Assembly (NCBI GenBank): GCA_946540605.1
Contig: CAMNIU010000131.1
Span: 1 to 50,709, forward strand
Reading direction: 5' to 3'
Length of the DNA: 50,709 bases
From: an uncultured Treponema sp.
GTDB taxonomy: Bacteria > Spirochaetota > Spirochaetia > Treponematales > Treponemataceae
The translations under genes and the position numbers were made by a program. The notes beneath the pieces were generated by a model. The model made no database searches. It was not told the DNA's origin and saw only the letters and a program-made list of their open reading frames with translations. This document shows, in pieces, positions 41,539-50,074 of this stretch (positions are counted from its first letter, which is position 1; every line of letters begins with the position of its first letter).

Positions 41539-42657
41539 TTAATCACTAATATCAACGTCAAACTGGACTTGGACGTCGTAATCCGGGAAAGCATCCTTTA
41601 CATCCTGCACTACGTGATTGAACATTTCCTTCATACTAAGAGAATCAAAAGAAACAATAATATCGAATCTCATAACCTTTGTTTTTTCATCAACAAAGAA
41701 ACCGTGCATCTGGAGAATTTCTTTATGCTCCATAACAATTTTGCTAACTCTATCACGGATCTGAGCAGCAGAATTTTCTTTTGTATTTACGGAATAAATA
41801 CCAATTGCACTCATAGCAACGCCATGTTTTAAATAAACTTCGTTAGCAATTTTTCTGGACATTGAATCAATTTTATCTGCAGACCAGGTATCAGGTACTT
41901 CAATATGTGCAGAACCAACGTGCTTATCAGGTCCATAATTATTCAATACTAAATCATATGCACCAAGAATTTCTTTATCGCAAGAAACAATTGTTCTTTT
42001 TATATCCTTAGAAAGATGAGAATCAATACGTTCTCCAAGAATTTTACTTATAGTTTCATGTAGAGTTTCAACTCCGGCTTTTACGATTGCAAAAGAAATA
42101 AGTACACCAAGCCAAGCCTCAAGAGAAATATGCCATATAAGAAATACAACAGCTGCAAGAATGGTTGAAGCTGATATAATCGAATCCATTAAGGCATCTT
42201 GACCACTAGCAATAAGAGAATCTGAATTTACCTTTTTACCACTTGCTTTAACAAAAAGGCCTAGAAATATTTTTACAACAACAGCTACACTAATAATCAC
42301 AATAGAAGTTGCATTATAATCTGGGGTAACAGGATTTATGATTTTTTTTACAGATTCTATACAGGCAGTAAAACCAGCATATAGAATGATTACTGCAATT
42401 ACAAGAGCGGTAAGATATTCTGCCCGACCATGTCCGAAAGGATGTTTTTTATCTGCAGGTTTTCCGGCAAGTTTTGTACCTACAATTGTAATTACAGAAG
42501 AAAGTGCATCACTAAGGTTGTTTACAGAGTCCATAATGATGGCGATAGAGTTTGTGAAGAAACCAACTGCAGCTTTAAATGCTGAAAGAAATATATTTGC
42601 TGCAATGCCAATAATACTTGTTCTTACAATTATGCTTTCACGATTACTTTCTTTCAT
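41539..42657 (-). CDS. CDF-family cation efflux protein, probably Mn2+ type
   Basis: 372 aa from the ATG at 42657, preceded by AAAGGAATTT; the track's start adds eight residues. Six membrane helices and a C-terminal cytoplasmic domain fit the cation diffusion facilitator family. The helix-2 site reads IIMDSVNNLSDALSS (NxxxD) and the helix-5 site reads LIASGQDALMDSIIS (DxxxD rather than HxxxD). DxxxD in helix 5 is known for Mn2+-transporting CDFs such as MntE, whereas Zn2+ types have HxxxD. It likely exports Mn2+ with proton exchange. The C-terminus is longer than usual, with two metallochaperone-like segments. Confidence 0.82.
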   Translation of the reverse strand: MKESNRESIIVRTSIIGIAANIFLSAFKAAVGFFTNSIAIIMDSVNNLSDALSSVITIVGTKLAGKPADKKHPFGHGRAEYLTALVIAVIILYAGFTACIESVKKIINPVTPDYNATSIVIISVAVVVKIFLGLFVKASGKKVNSDSLIASGQDALMDSIISASTILAAVVFLIWHISLEAWLGVLISFAIVKAGVETLHETISKILGERIDSHLSKDIKRTIVSCDKEILGAYDLVLNNYGPDKHVGSAHIEVPDTWSADKIDSMSRKIANEVYLKHGVAMSAIGIYSVNTKENSAAQIRDRVSKIVMEHKEILQMHGFFVDEKTKVMRFDIIVSFDSLSMKEMFNHVVQDVKDAFPDYDVQVQFDVDISD

Positions 42658-42692
42658 ATAAATTCCTTTAATGTAATTCACCTGTTACATTA

Positions 42693-42770
42693 TTGTCATT
42701 GCCGGACTTGATCCGGCAATCTATAAATCACTGTACTATAAAGATTGTCGGGTCAAGCCCGACAATGACA
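42693..42770. repeat. TGTCAT-family repeat pair (CCGG stem variant)
   Basis: TGTCATTGCCGGACTTGATC plus CGGCAATCT, then AGATTGTCGGGTCAAGCC plus CGACAATGACA in reverse orientation. Compared with the other copies the stems are GCCGG/CCGGC and GTCGG/CCGAC, that is, both arms changed together. Confidence 0.85.
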
Positions 42771-42791
42771 AATGAATTAATCTATATATTA

Positions 42792-44780
42792 CTACTTTCG
42801 TAGAAAAACAGGAATAGCCTCGAGCGGAGCATCAACTGTAACAGTCTGTCCACCTTCATATACTTTTCCGTCATGGATATTTTCCCACTTACCGGCAGGT
42901 AGATATACATCACGTTTGAAAGTCTGCGGTGTCATAACTGGTGCTACAAGATATTCTGAACCGAACATGTACTGGTCTTTGAGGTTCCAGCACTTTTCGT
43001 CTTCAGGGAATTCATAGAACATAGTACGCAAAGCAGGGCTTCCGTTTTCACTAGCCTCTTTCATAACCTTAACAACATAAGGCTTGATTTTCTCGCGCAG
43101 CTTAATCTGCTCTTCCATGATTTTCTGAGGACCTTCGCCGTAGCTCCAGATTTCGTTGTCGCGGCCGGTAAAAAGATGTCCTCCACCATAACCGCGCTGT
43201 GGATCTTTATCGAGTAATGGAATATCGTGAGGATCACGGTCACCATGCAGACGCAGAATCGGAGTAAATACAGCCCATTCAAACCAGCGGATAAGCAGTT
43301 CTTTGAACTCTTCTGTGCGGACATCACCATACATAAAGCCGCCGATATCAGTTGTCCACCATGGAATACCGGCGATACCCATGTTCAAACCTTCGCAAAC
43401 AGAAGTTCTGAAACATTCCCAGGTAGACTGAACGTCCCCATTCCATATAATCTGATTATATTTCTGGCTTCCAACCCAGGCACAGCGTTCAAGATTTACA
43501 ATACTCTTCTGTCCCATTTTTTTCTGGCCTTCATAGAAGGCACGGCTGTACATCTGAGGGTAAATATTCGCAACCTGAAGACCAGGACCAGCCTGATATC
43601 TATAGTTACCAAAATCATAAACATTCAAATCAGGCTCAGAGTTATCAAGCCAGAACATATCAATTCCGTAATCAGCATAATTCTTTTTACAGATATTCCA
43701 CAGGTATTCACGGGCTTCCGGATTTGTAGCATCAATTGCAAGACAGTCGCCCTGCCAGTCAAAGCTCTGGTTAGAACCACGGTCTGCACGAATCAAATAG
43801 CCCTTCTCCTGCATTTCGTAGAAGTGAGTAGATTTTTTATCTACGTTAGGCCAGACGCTTACCATTACTTTTGTACCCATAGAATGAAGCTCATCACACA
43901 TTGCCTTTGGATCAGGCCAGTATTCCTTATCAAAAAACCAGTCGCCCTGACGAGGCCAGTGGAAGAAGTCAATTACAATTACATCAAGATGAATGCCCAT
44001 TTCTTTATAACGGCGTGCAACTGTAAGCACCTCTTCCTGGGTACGATAGCGGAGTTTACACTGCCAGAAACCAAGATAATCTTCTGTCAAGGCTGGAGCA
44101 CGTCCAACAGCTGCAGTATATTTTTCTACGATTTCTGCAGGTGTATCACCGGCTGTAATCCAGTAATCCATTTCCTTTGTACTTTCTGCATGCCATTCAG
44201 TAATATTCTTTCCAAAAGTTACCTTACCAACTGCCGGATTATTCCAAAGAAATCCGTAACCAAGATTTGATAAAGCAAATGGAATAGAAACCTGGCTGTT
44301 GCGCTGTGCAAGTTCAAGTGTACAGTCCTTCATATCAAGATATGGAGTCGGATACTGGCCCATACCAAAAAGTTTTTCATCATCATTAGGATTAAAGCGG
44401 ACTGTAAGAGAATAGTCTCCACCTATGATTCCCTGGAATTGACGGCTGATAATTTTTGTACAGCAGCTTTCTTTTGTAGCAGTAGGATCATACTGACGGT
44501 AATATTCCTGAAGAATCAGTTTATCATTTTTATAGAATGAAATTACGCCGTTGAAATTCAGACGAGCTTCCAGAATTCCATTTGTAATAGAAGCTCCATT
44601 TTCTGATACAATGATTTTTGCTGTGCCGTGATTAATTTTTTCTGTAAGTGCAACATCCCGGTCAATAAATGCACTTTCAAGTGTTGAGCGAACACGGAAA
44701 GAATCTTTTCCCCATGGCTCAATCATTAAGGTTTCGTTACCTTTTTTGAATACTAAAGAATTTTTTGCTTCGTAAAACAT
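42792..44780 (-). CDS. GH31 alpha-xylosidase/alpha-glucosidase-like enzyme
   Basis: 662 aa. GH31 landmarks: GMGQYPTPYLDMKDC, NSQVSIPFALSNLGYGFLWN, the catalytic nucleophile in GIDMFWLDNSEPDLN, GIPWWTTDIGGF, and WAVFTPILRLHGDRDP holding the acid/base Asp. The WLDNSEPD form resembles alpha-xylosidases of the xyloglucan-active group more than maltases. There is no signal peptide, so it acts on imported oligosaccharides. It stands alone on the minus strand with a good Shine-Dalgarno (AGGAGGGC) and a palindrome upstream. Substrate is an inference from motif shape. Confidence 0.82.
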   Translation of the reverse strand: MFYEAKNSLVFKKGNETLMIEPWGKDSFRVRSTLESAFIDRDVALTEKINHGTAKIIVSENGASITNGILEARLNFNGVISFYKNDKLILQEYYRQYDPTATKESCCTKIISRQFQGIIGGDYSLTVRFNPNDDEKLFGMGQYPTPYLDMKDCTLELAQRNSQVSIPFALSNLGYGFLWNNPAVGKVTFGKNITEWHAESTKEMDYWITAGDTPAEIVEKYTAAVGRAPALTEDYLGFWQCKLRYRTQEEVLTVARRYKEMGIHLDVIVIDFFHWPRQGDWFFDKEYWPDPKAMCDELHSMGTKVMVSVWPNVDKKSTHFYEMQEKGYLIRADRGSNQSFDWQGDCLAIDATNPEAREYLWNICKKNYADYGIDMFWLDNSEPDLNVYDFGNYRYQAGPGLQVANIYPQMYSRAFYEGQKKMGQKSIVNLERCAWVGSQKYNQIIWNGDVQSTWECFRTSVCEGLNMGIAGIPWWTTDIGGFMYGDVRTEEFKELLIRWFEWAVFTPILRLHGDRDPHDIPLLDKDPQRGYGGGHLFTGRDNEIWSYGEGPQKIMEEQIKLREKIKPYVVKVMKEASENGSPALRTMFYEFPEDEKCWNLKDQYMFGSEYLVAPVMTPQTFKRDVYLPAGKWENIHDGKVYEGGQTVTVDAPLEAIPVFLRK

Positions 44781-44827
44781 TTTGAAGCCCTCCTGTATTT
44801 TTTAGTATAACATGATTTAAATTATTC

Positions 44828-44848
44828 TACTGTAAGAGAATTACAGTA
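44828..44848. promoter_or_regulatory. Palindrome upstream of the GH31 gene (possible operator)
   Basis: TACTGTAA and TTACAGTA form perfect 8-bp arms around GAGAA, about 50 nt upstream of the GH31 start and near a TATACT -10-like box on the minus strand. A regulator-binding site is plausible; no cognate regulator is adjacent. Confidence 0.45.
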
Positions 44849-44873
44849 AAATTGTAGTTTTCTCTAGGTGGTA

Positions 44874-44941
44874 AAGCTAAAAAATGCTTTCGCATTTTCT
44901 TAACGCTTTGCTATTTATCACCGGCCGCCTACCGGGCGGCC
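44874..44941 (-). terminator. Terminator region downstream of livF
   Basis: On the minus strand the first stem is GGCCGCC with GGCGGCC (44923-44941), GC-rich and without a U-run. Next comes AAAATGC-GAAA-GCATTTTTT, a GNRA-loop hairpin with a T-run, which looks like the main rho-independent terminator of the liv operon. Confidence 0.75.
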
Positions 44942-44945
44942 TTAC

Positions 44946-45656
44946 TCATTTCTTTTTTCCAAGGTAAGCTTCACGAACTGTTGGATTTTCAAGCACCTGT
45001 TTACCTGTTCCACTCAATACAATTTCACCGGTTTCAATAACATATGCTAAATCAGCAGTTTTAAGAGCCATGTTTGCATTCTGTTCAATAAGAAGCACGG
45101 TTACACCTGCATTATTGATTTCACGGATAATATCAAAAATCTGCTGTACAATAAGCGGAGCAAGTCCAAGCGAAGGTTCATCAAGCATAAGGATTTTAGG
45201 TTTACTCATAAGAGCACGTCCAACAGCAAGCATCTGCTGTTCACCACCACTCAAGGTTCCTGCATATTGCCAGGAACGTTCCTTCAAACGTGGGAACAAT
45301 TTAAATACCCATTCCAAATCTTTTTCAATTTCTTTTTTATCCTTACGAAGGTAAGCTCCGATTCTTAGATTTTCAAGAACTGAAAGATCCGTAAACACAT
45401 GTCTTCCTTCAGGACTAAGGGCTATACCTTCTGCACAGATTTTATTAATGGCAAGACCTGTAATATCTTTTCCATCCAGAAGAATTGAACCGCTTTCTGC
45501 CTTTACAAGTCCACTGATTGTGCGAAGTAAAGTTGATTTACCAGCACCATTGGCACCAATCAGAGTTACGATTTTACCATCAGGAACTTCAATGTTTATT
45601 CCGCGCAATGCTTTGATTCCGCCGTAAGATACATGTAAGTCTTTTATTTCAAGCAT
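44946..45656 (-). CDS. livF: Branched-chain amino acid ABC transporter ATP-binding protein LivF
   Basis: 236 aa. Walker A LIGANGAGKSTLLRTISG, LivF-type EGIALSPEGRHVFTDLSV, signature LSGGEQQMLAVGRALM, Walker B ILMLDEPSLGLAP and LLIEQNANMALKTADLAYVI are all intact. With LivG it powers uptake of leucine, isoleucine and valine through LivH/LivM. Shine-Dalgarno GGAG lies in the end of livG; the stop of livG and the start of livF overlap by one base. It is the last gene of the operon. Confidence 0.94.
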   Translation of the reverse strand: MLEIKDLHVSYGGIKALRGINIEVPDGKIVTLIGANGAGKSTLLRTISGLVKAESGSILLDGKDITGLAINKICAEGIALSPEGRHVFTDLSVLENLRIGAYLRKDKKEIEKDLEWVFKLFPRLKERSWQYAGTLSGGEQQMLAVGRALMSKPKILMLDEPSLGLAPLIVQQIFDIIREINNAGVTVLLIEQNANMALKTADLAYVIETGEIVLSGTGKQVLENPTVREAYLGKKK

Positions 45657-46537
45657 TATTCGGTCTCCTCTTCTACAGCATATGGCTTATCTGAATAATC
45701 ACTGTCTTCTTCTGATTCACCAAGATAAGCAGTAATTACATCCGGATTATTCTGAACTTCATCTGGAGTTCCCTGAGCAATAAGTGCACCAAAATTTAAT
45801 ACATAAATTCTATCAGAGATATCCATAACAAGATCCATGTGATGTTCAATCATAAATACAGAAAGATGGAAATCTGTACGTATACGTCGGATAAAATCTG
45901 TAAGCTCTGCAGTTTCCTGAGGATTCATTCCGGCTGCAGGTTCATCAAGCAGCAGCAGTTTCGGATTTGTAGCCAGAGCACGGGCAATTTCAAGACGGCG
46001 CTGAAGTCCATAAGGAAGTGAAGTACAAAGTTCATCCTTAACATCATAAAGACCAAGAATCTTTAAAAGTTCAGCTGTTTCCTCTCTCTGTTTTTTTTCT
46101 TCTTTCCAGTTGAGGCGGAAGGTTGCGGAAAATACATTTGATGTACGGCGAAGATGCTTTGCAATCAGGACGTTATCAAAAACTGTTTGACTCTTCCATA
46201 ATCGAATATTCTGAAAGGTTCGAGCAATTCCAAGCTTTGTAATTTTATCTGGAGTTGGCTCAAGATGGCCCTTAAATACTGTTTTATCTTTTCCCGCGTA
46301 TAATTTTTTCATTTTTCTGCGCGGATGATTTTCTACAATTTTATTTCCGTTGAACCAGACAGCTCCGTTTGTAGGCGCATAAACTCCGGTTACAACATTA
46401 AATGCAGTTGTCTTACCTGCTCCGTTAGGGCCGATAAGGGAAACAATTTCTCCTTCATTTACTTCAAGAGAAAGATTATCAACGGCAACTACACCGCCGA
46501 ACTGCATTGTTATATTTTCCATTTTCAAAATGTTCAT
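45656..46537 (-). CDS. livG: Branched-chain amino acid ABC transporter ATP-binding protein LivG
   Basis: 293 aa from the ATG at 46537 (MNILKMENITMQFGG), preceded by AGGAAA. The 13 extra residues in the track ORF (MLKQVQHDIS...) are encoded by the repeat at 46552-46621 and should be removed. Walker A LIGPNGAGKTTAFNVVTG, GIARTFQNIRLWKSQTVFDN, signature LPYGLQRRLEIARALA, Walker B LLLLDEPAAGMNP and FMIEHHMDLVMDISDRIYVL are typical of LivG. The C-terminus has an acidic tail (EESEEDSDYSD region). A roughly 35-residue insertion follows Walker A, a common LivG feature. Confidence 0.93.
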   Translation of the reverse strand: MNILKMENITMQFGGVVAVDNLSLEVNEGEIVSLIGPNGAGKTTAFNVVTGVYAPTNGAVWFNGNKIVENHPRRKMKKLYAGKDKTVFKGHLEPTPDKITKLGIARTFQNIRLWKSQTVFDNVLIAKHLRRTSNVFSATFRLNWKEEKKQREETAELLKILGLYDVKDELCTSLPYGLQRRLEIARALATNPKLLLLDEPAAGMNPQETAELTDFIRRIRTDFHLSVFMIEHHMDLVMDISDRIYVLNFGALIAQGTPDEVQNNPDVITAYLGESEEDSDYSDKPYAVEEETE

Positions 46538-46551
46538 AGAATTTCCTGATA

Positions 46552-46621
46552 TGTCATGCTGAACTTGTTTCAGCATCTATTTATTATCTGATTCGGATCC
46601 CGAAACAAGTTCGGGATGACA
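46552..46621. repeat. TGTCAT-family repeat pair between livM and livG
   Basis: TGTCATGCTGAACTTGTTTC plus AGCATCT, then GGATCCCGAAACAAGTTC plus GGGATGACA. The insertion supplies the last 14 or so codons and the stop of livM (CHPELVSGSESDNK) and a false N-terminal extension of livG. The repeat lies within a single operon. Confidence 0.88.
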
Positions 46622-47677
46622 CTTTTTCTTTAATTTATTAAAGAATCCCACTATTCCCTTAATTGAGAATTCCTTATCACCCATAATTCCTTTCTGGTAG
46701 AAAAGTACGATACACATAATTACAACTGAGAATACAACTTTTCTGAATCCAGGTCGCAGAATCTGAATTGATGTAAAGTTCAGGTTTGCATTATCCAGGA
46801 AACGGAGCCACCATTCAGAACAGGCGATAAACAGGAACGAAGAAATACAGCTTCCCGTAACAGAACCAATTCCACCAATTACGACAATCAAAAGAATTTC
46901 GTAAGTCATTGCTGACTTAAACTGGCTTGCCTGAATCGTTGTCTGGAACATTGCAAGTAAAGCTCCAGAAATTCCTGCAAAGAAAGAACTGATGGTAAAT
47001 GCAAGCTGTTTATGATGTGCAAGATTAATTCCCATTGCTTCAGCCGCAACTTCATCATCGCGGATAGCTTTAAATGCACGTCCATAAGTTGAATTAATAA
47101 GAAGAACAATTAAAGCTATACAGATTCCGCTGATTGCAAAATAAAAAGTTGTAGATTTAAATACCGGATACTTTCGCAGAAGATTTGAACCGTTTGTGAT
47201 TACGCCAAGTTTATCCCACTGGAAAATTGCTCTTAAAATTTCCGCAAAACCAAGAGTAGCAATTGCCAGATAATCTGATTTAAGATGTAAAACAGGAAGT
47301 CCTATCAAATATGCAAAGAATGCAGCTACAAGACCGGCTAAAATCATTGCTATAATAACTGGAAGCGTAAAATGAATTATACCTCCATTAAAATACTGAT
47401 ATACCTGTGCGCGGGCTTCAAGTGGGATTGTAAAAATTGCATATGTATATGCACCCAAAAGCATAAATCCGGCTTGTCCCAGACTGAAAAGTCCTGTAAA
47501 GCCGTTAAGAAGATTCATACTTACAGCAACAAGTGCATAAATAGCACCTTTTTTTAATACAGTAAATAAAATTGAAGTTGGTCTGATTGTATGCTCAAGA
47601 ACTGTAAGAACAATAAAAAGCAAAGCAATCAAGCCAAATCCAATTATTAAATCTTTTTTCTTATTTATATTTTCCAT
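46577..47677 (-). CDS. livM: Branched-chain amino acid ABC permease LivM
   Basis: 366 aa, about nine to ten membrane helices. LivM hallmarks are GAIYALVAVSMNLLNGFTGL, FSLGQAGFMLLGAYTYAI, YLAIATLGFAEILRAI, FKAIRDDEVAAEAMGI and IVVIGGIGSVTGS. The protein proper ends around FFNKLKKK; the final CHPELVSGSESDNK is read from the interspersed repeat, so its C-terminus was probably rewritten by repeat insertion. Shine-Dalgarno CAGGTATTAATT precedes the ATG. It forms the membrane channel with LivH. Confidence 0.92.
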   Translation of the reverse strand: MENINKKKDLIIGFGLIALLFIVLTVLEHTIRPTSILFTVLKKGAIYALVAVSMNLLNGFTGLFSLGQAGFMLLGAYTYAIFTIPLEARAQVYQYFNGGIIHFTLPVIIAMILAGLVAAFFAYLIGLPVLHLKSDYLAIATLGFAEILRAIFQWDKLGVITNGSNLLRKYPVFKSTTFYFAISGICIALIVLLINSTYGRAFKAIRDDEVAAEAMGINLAHHKQLAFTISSFFAGISGALLAMFQTTIQASQFKSAMTYEILLIVVIGGIGSVTGSCISSFLFIACSEWWLRFLDNANLNFTSIQILRPGFRKVVFSVVIMCIVLFYQKGIMGDKEFSIKGIVGFFNKLKKKCHPELVSGSESDNK

Positions 47678-47691
47678 AATTAATACCTGAA

Positions 47692-48576
47692 TTAAACCTT
47701 ATCTGTCTGCTTTTCACCAAAAATACCAGTTGGCATAAACATCAAAACACAAATCAAAAGAACAAAAGTAAAGGCATCACTAAAAGTTGTCCAGCCAAGT
47801 CCTTTAATAATGTTTTCACAAATACCAATTAAGAAAGCTCCAATTACAGCACCCGGAATAGAACCAATTCCTCCAAATACGGCAGCAACAAAGGCTTTAA
47901 GTCCAGGCATGCCGCCAACAGTAGGTGTAACACCCGGATAGTTTGAGAAAAATAGAATTGAACCAACAGCAGCAAGGAAGGAACCTATAATAAAAGTCAT
48001 TGAAATTACAGAGTCAATTTTGATTCCCATAAGCTGTGCAGTTTCAAAATCTTTAGAAACGGCTCTCATAGCCATTCCTATTTTTGTATATTTGATTAAC
48101 AGAACAAGTGCCACAACCAGAACTATTGTAAGGAAAGGAGTAATCACAGTTACACGTTTTGTGATTGCGCCAAAGATAGTTATGGAATCACTGATCCAAG
48201 GAATTTTCGGATAATTTTTTAAGAGTCCGCCTGTAATATAAAGAGCAAGATTCTGAATAAGATATGACATTCCAATTGCGGAAATCATAATAGACATACG
48301 AGGAGCAGTTCTTAAAGGTTTATAAGCAATTCGTTCAAGTGCAAATCCAAGCAGAACTGTCAATATTATTGTAAAAGGAATAGAAATCCAAAGCGGCAAA
48401 ACGGTATAAGAATAAATCATAATAAGACCCGCTGCCATAAATACATCACCATGTGCAAAATTGATAAGTCTTAAAATACCGTAGACCATAGTATAACCTA
48501 TGGCAATGAGTGCATACTGACCACCAGTAGAAATTCCTGCCAGAAGATAAGGCAGATTAGCCTGAAAAAAGTTCAT
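47692..48576 (-). CDS. livH: Branched-chain amino acid ABC permease LivH
   Basis: 294 aa from the ATG at 48576, which has AGGAAACG upstream; the track begins one codon earlier at a TTG. Family features: GGQYALIAIGYTMVYGILRL, INFAHGDVFMAAGL, the EAA-like loop MRAVSKDFETAQLMGIKIDS, and FVAAVFGGIGSIPGAVIGAF. Eight or so membrane helices. It pairs with LivM. A repeat separates it from the binding-protein gene upstream. Confidence 0.93.
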   Translation of the reverse strand: MNFFQANLPYLLAGISTGGQYALIAIGYTMVYGILRLINFAHGDVFMAAGLIMIYSYTVLPLWISIPFTIILTVLLGFALERIAYKPLRTAPRMSIMISAIGMSYLIQNLALYITGGLLKNYPKIPWISDSITIFGAITKRVTVITPFLTIVLVVALVLLIKYTKIGMAMRAVSKDFETAQLMGIKIDSVISMTFIIGSFLAAVGSILFFSNYPGVTPTVGGMPGLKAFVAAVFGGIGSIPGAVIGAFLIGICENIIKGLGWTTFSDAFTFVLLICVLMFMPTGIFGEKQTDKV

Positions 48577-48602
48577 CAACGTTTCCTGATATTTAAATTA
48601 AA

Positions 48603-48680
48603 GTGTCATCCCAAATTGCTTGTCATGCTGAACTTGTTTCAGCATCTACTAAAAGATCCCGAAACAAGTTCGGGATGACA
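48603..48680. repeat. TGTCAT-family repeat cluster between the binding-protein gene and livH
   Basis: A half unit TGTCATCCCAAATTGC, then TGTCATGCTGAACTTGTTTC plus AGCATCT, then AGATCCCGAAACAAGTTC plus GGGATGACA. Several stem-loops would form in the mRNA directly after the highly expressed binding-protein gene, a place where REP-like elements often protect upstream mRNA. Confidence 0.88.
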
Positions 48681-48685
48681 GTTTG

Positions 48686-49858
48686 TTAGTTTACTTTCTG
48701 AATAGCAATGAAGTCCCACTTTCCAGTAGTATTGTTTACCTTCTTAATGTAAGCAACATCGCGTTCTGCATCACCATTTTTATCAAATGCGATTGAACCA
48801 GATACACCATTGTATTTTACAGATGGAAGAGCCTTCATTACATCAGCTGATTTTGTACTGCCGGCAGCTTTAAGAGCTTCAAGAGCTGTATAATAAGCAT
48901 CGAATCCCATTGCTGAAACTGCTGCGATTTCATCATCACCACCGTTGTTAGTTTTTGCAGTAGAATTTGTATTGAGGTAATTTCTAAATCCGTCTACAAA
49001 TTTTACAACATTTGCATCATCACTACCTTCAACAAAGAAGGTTGTTACATATACATCAATATTAGTTCCTTTTGCTGCTGCAAGAACAACGTTAGAATCC
49101 CATGTATCACCGGCAAGAATTGGAATAGAAAGTCCCTGTGTATTAGCCTGTTCAATAATTAAAGCAGCAGCTTCAATTGATACAGGTGAGAAAAATACAT
49201 CAGCCTTATTATTCTTAGCATTTGCAACATAAGCAGCAAAGTCAGAAGTACCATCCGGGAAAGTTTCAAAAATTACTTCAATACCGAGTTTTTTACAACC
49301 TTCAATAAAGTAATTACAAAGACCTACAGAATAGTCATCGCCAAGTTTAGCAAGTGCATATGCTTTCTTTGCACCAAACTTATCTTTTGCAAGATTAGCA
49401 TGAACTGAGCCCTGGAATGGATCAAGGAAGCAGATACGGAAATAATGATTATTTCCAAGAGTAACCTGAGGATTTGTACAAGTTACACCAATTGCAGGAA
49501 CTTCAGCAGATGCAAAAGTATCGCTTGCAGCAATTGAAACACCTGAACCATAAGAACCAAGTACTACAGATACACCTTTACTAACAAGTTCAGAAGCAGC
49601 AGTTACAGCCTTATCATTAGAAGATTCATTATCTACGATTTCAAGCTGAACCTTATACTCTTTTCCACCAATTTCAACAGTAGGTGTAATGGAATTAGCA
49701 TACTGAATTCCAAGAGTTTCCTGTTTACCACCTGCACCATTATCACCAGAAGCTGGTTCGTAAACACCAATTTTAACTACGTCTTTTTTCTCTCCTCCAC
49801 AGCTGATAAGAGCGAAAGCCATCATTGCAGAAGCAATAAGAAGTAAAACCTTTTTCAT
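48686..49858 (-). CDS. livJ: Branched-chain amino acid ABC substrate-binding lipoprotein
   Basis: 390 aa from the ATG at 49858, with AAAAAGGGGATATT upstream; the track ORF starts 29 codons earlier in the untranslated leader. The leader MKKVLLLIASAMMAFALISC ends in a lipobox (LIS-C). The mature protein follows the type I periplasmic binding fold of Leu/Ile/Val-binding proteins: KIGVYEPASGDNGAGGKQET, SKGVSVVLGSYGSGVSIAAS, FRICFLDPFQGSVHA, and AVSAMGFDAYYTALEALKAA. It captures the amino acid and delivers it to LivHM. It is the first gene of the operon. Whether it binds amino acids or another small ligand is not certain. Confidence 0.92.
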   Translation of the reverse strand: MKKVLLLIASAMMAFALISCGGEKKDVVKIGVYEPASGDNGAGGKQETLGIQYANSITPTVEIGGKEYKVQLEIVDNESSNDKAVTAASELVSKGVSVVLGSYGSGVSIAASDTFASAEVPAIGVTCTNPQVTLGNNHYFRICFLDPFQGSVHANLAKDKFGAKKAYALAKLGDDYSVGLCNYFIEGCKKLGIEVIFETFPDGTSDFAAYVANAKNNKADVFFSPVSIEAAALIIEQANTQGLSIPILAGDTWDSNVVLAAAKGTNIDVYVTTFFVEGSDDANVVKFVDGFRNYLNTNSTAKTNNGGDDEIAAVSAMGFDAYYTALEALKAAGSTKSADVMKALPSVKYNGVSGSIAFDKNGDAERDVAYIKKVNNTTGKWDFIAIQKVN

Positions 49859-49894
49859 AATATCCCCTTTTTCTATTAAATTTATAGATAAATA

Positions 49895-49923
49895 ATTATA
49901 CCACAAAAATGCCGGATTAGTAA
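49895..49923 (-). promoter_or_regulatory. Promoter of the liv operon
   Basis: Minus strand: TTACTA (49918-49923), 17-nt spacer, perfect TATAAT (49895-49900). Leader of about 30 nt to the lipoprotein start. Confidence 0.7.
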
Positions 49924-50074
49924 GATTTTTGTATTTTATAAACACAAATTATCTAAAAAATAATAATCAAAACACTATCTTTTTGCAGATTTTAGTGTTA
50001 TATTTAAAGAAAGTGTATTTTTACACATATCATCAAGGCTATACGCCCAAAAAAAACATTGGAGAACTATTAAA

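Noticed and set aside
43227-44270. 347-aa plus-strand ORF opposite the GH31 gene
   Set aside because: Long, but it lies antisense to a clear GH31 enzyme, has shadow-like composition and no Shine-Dalgarno or family motif.
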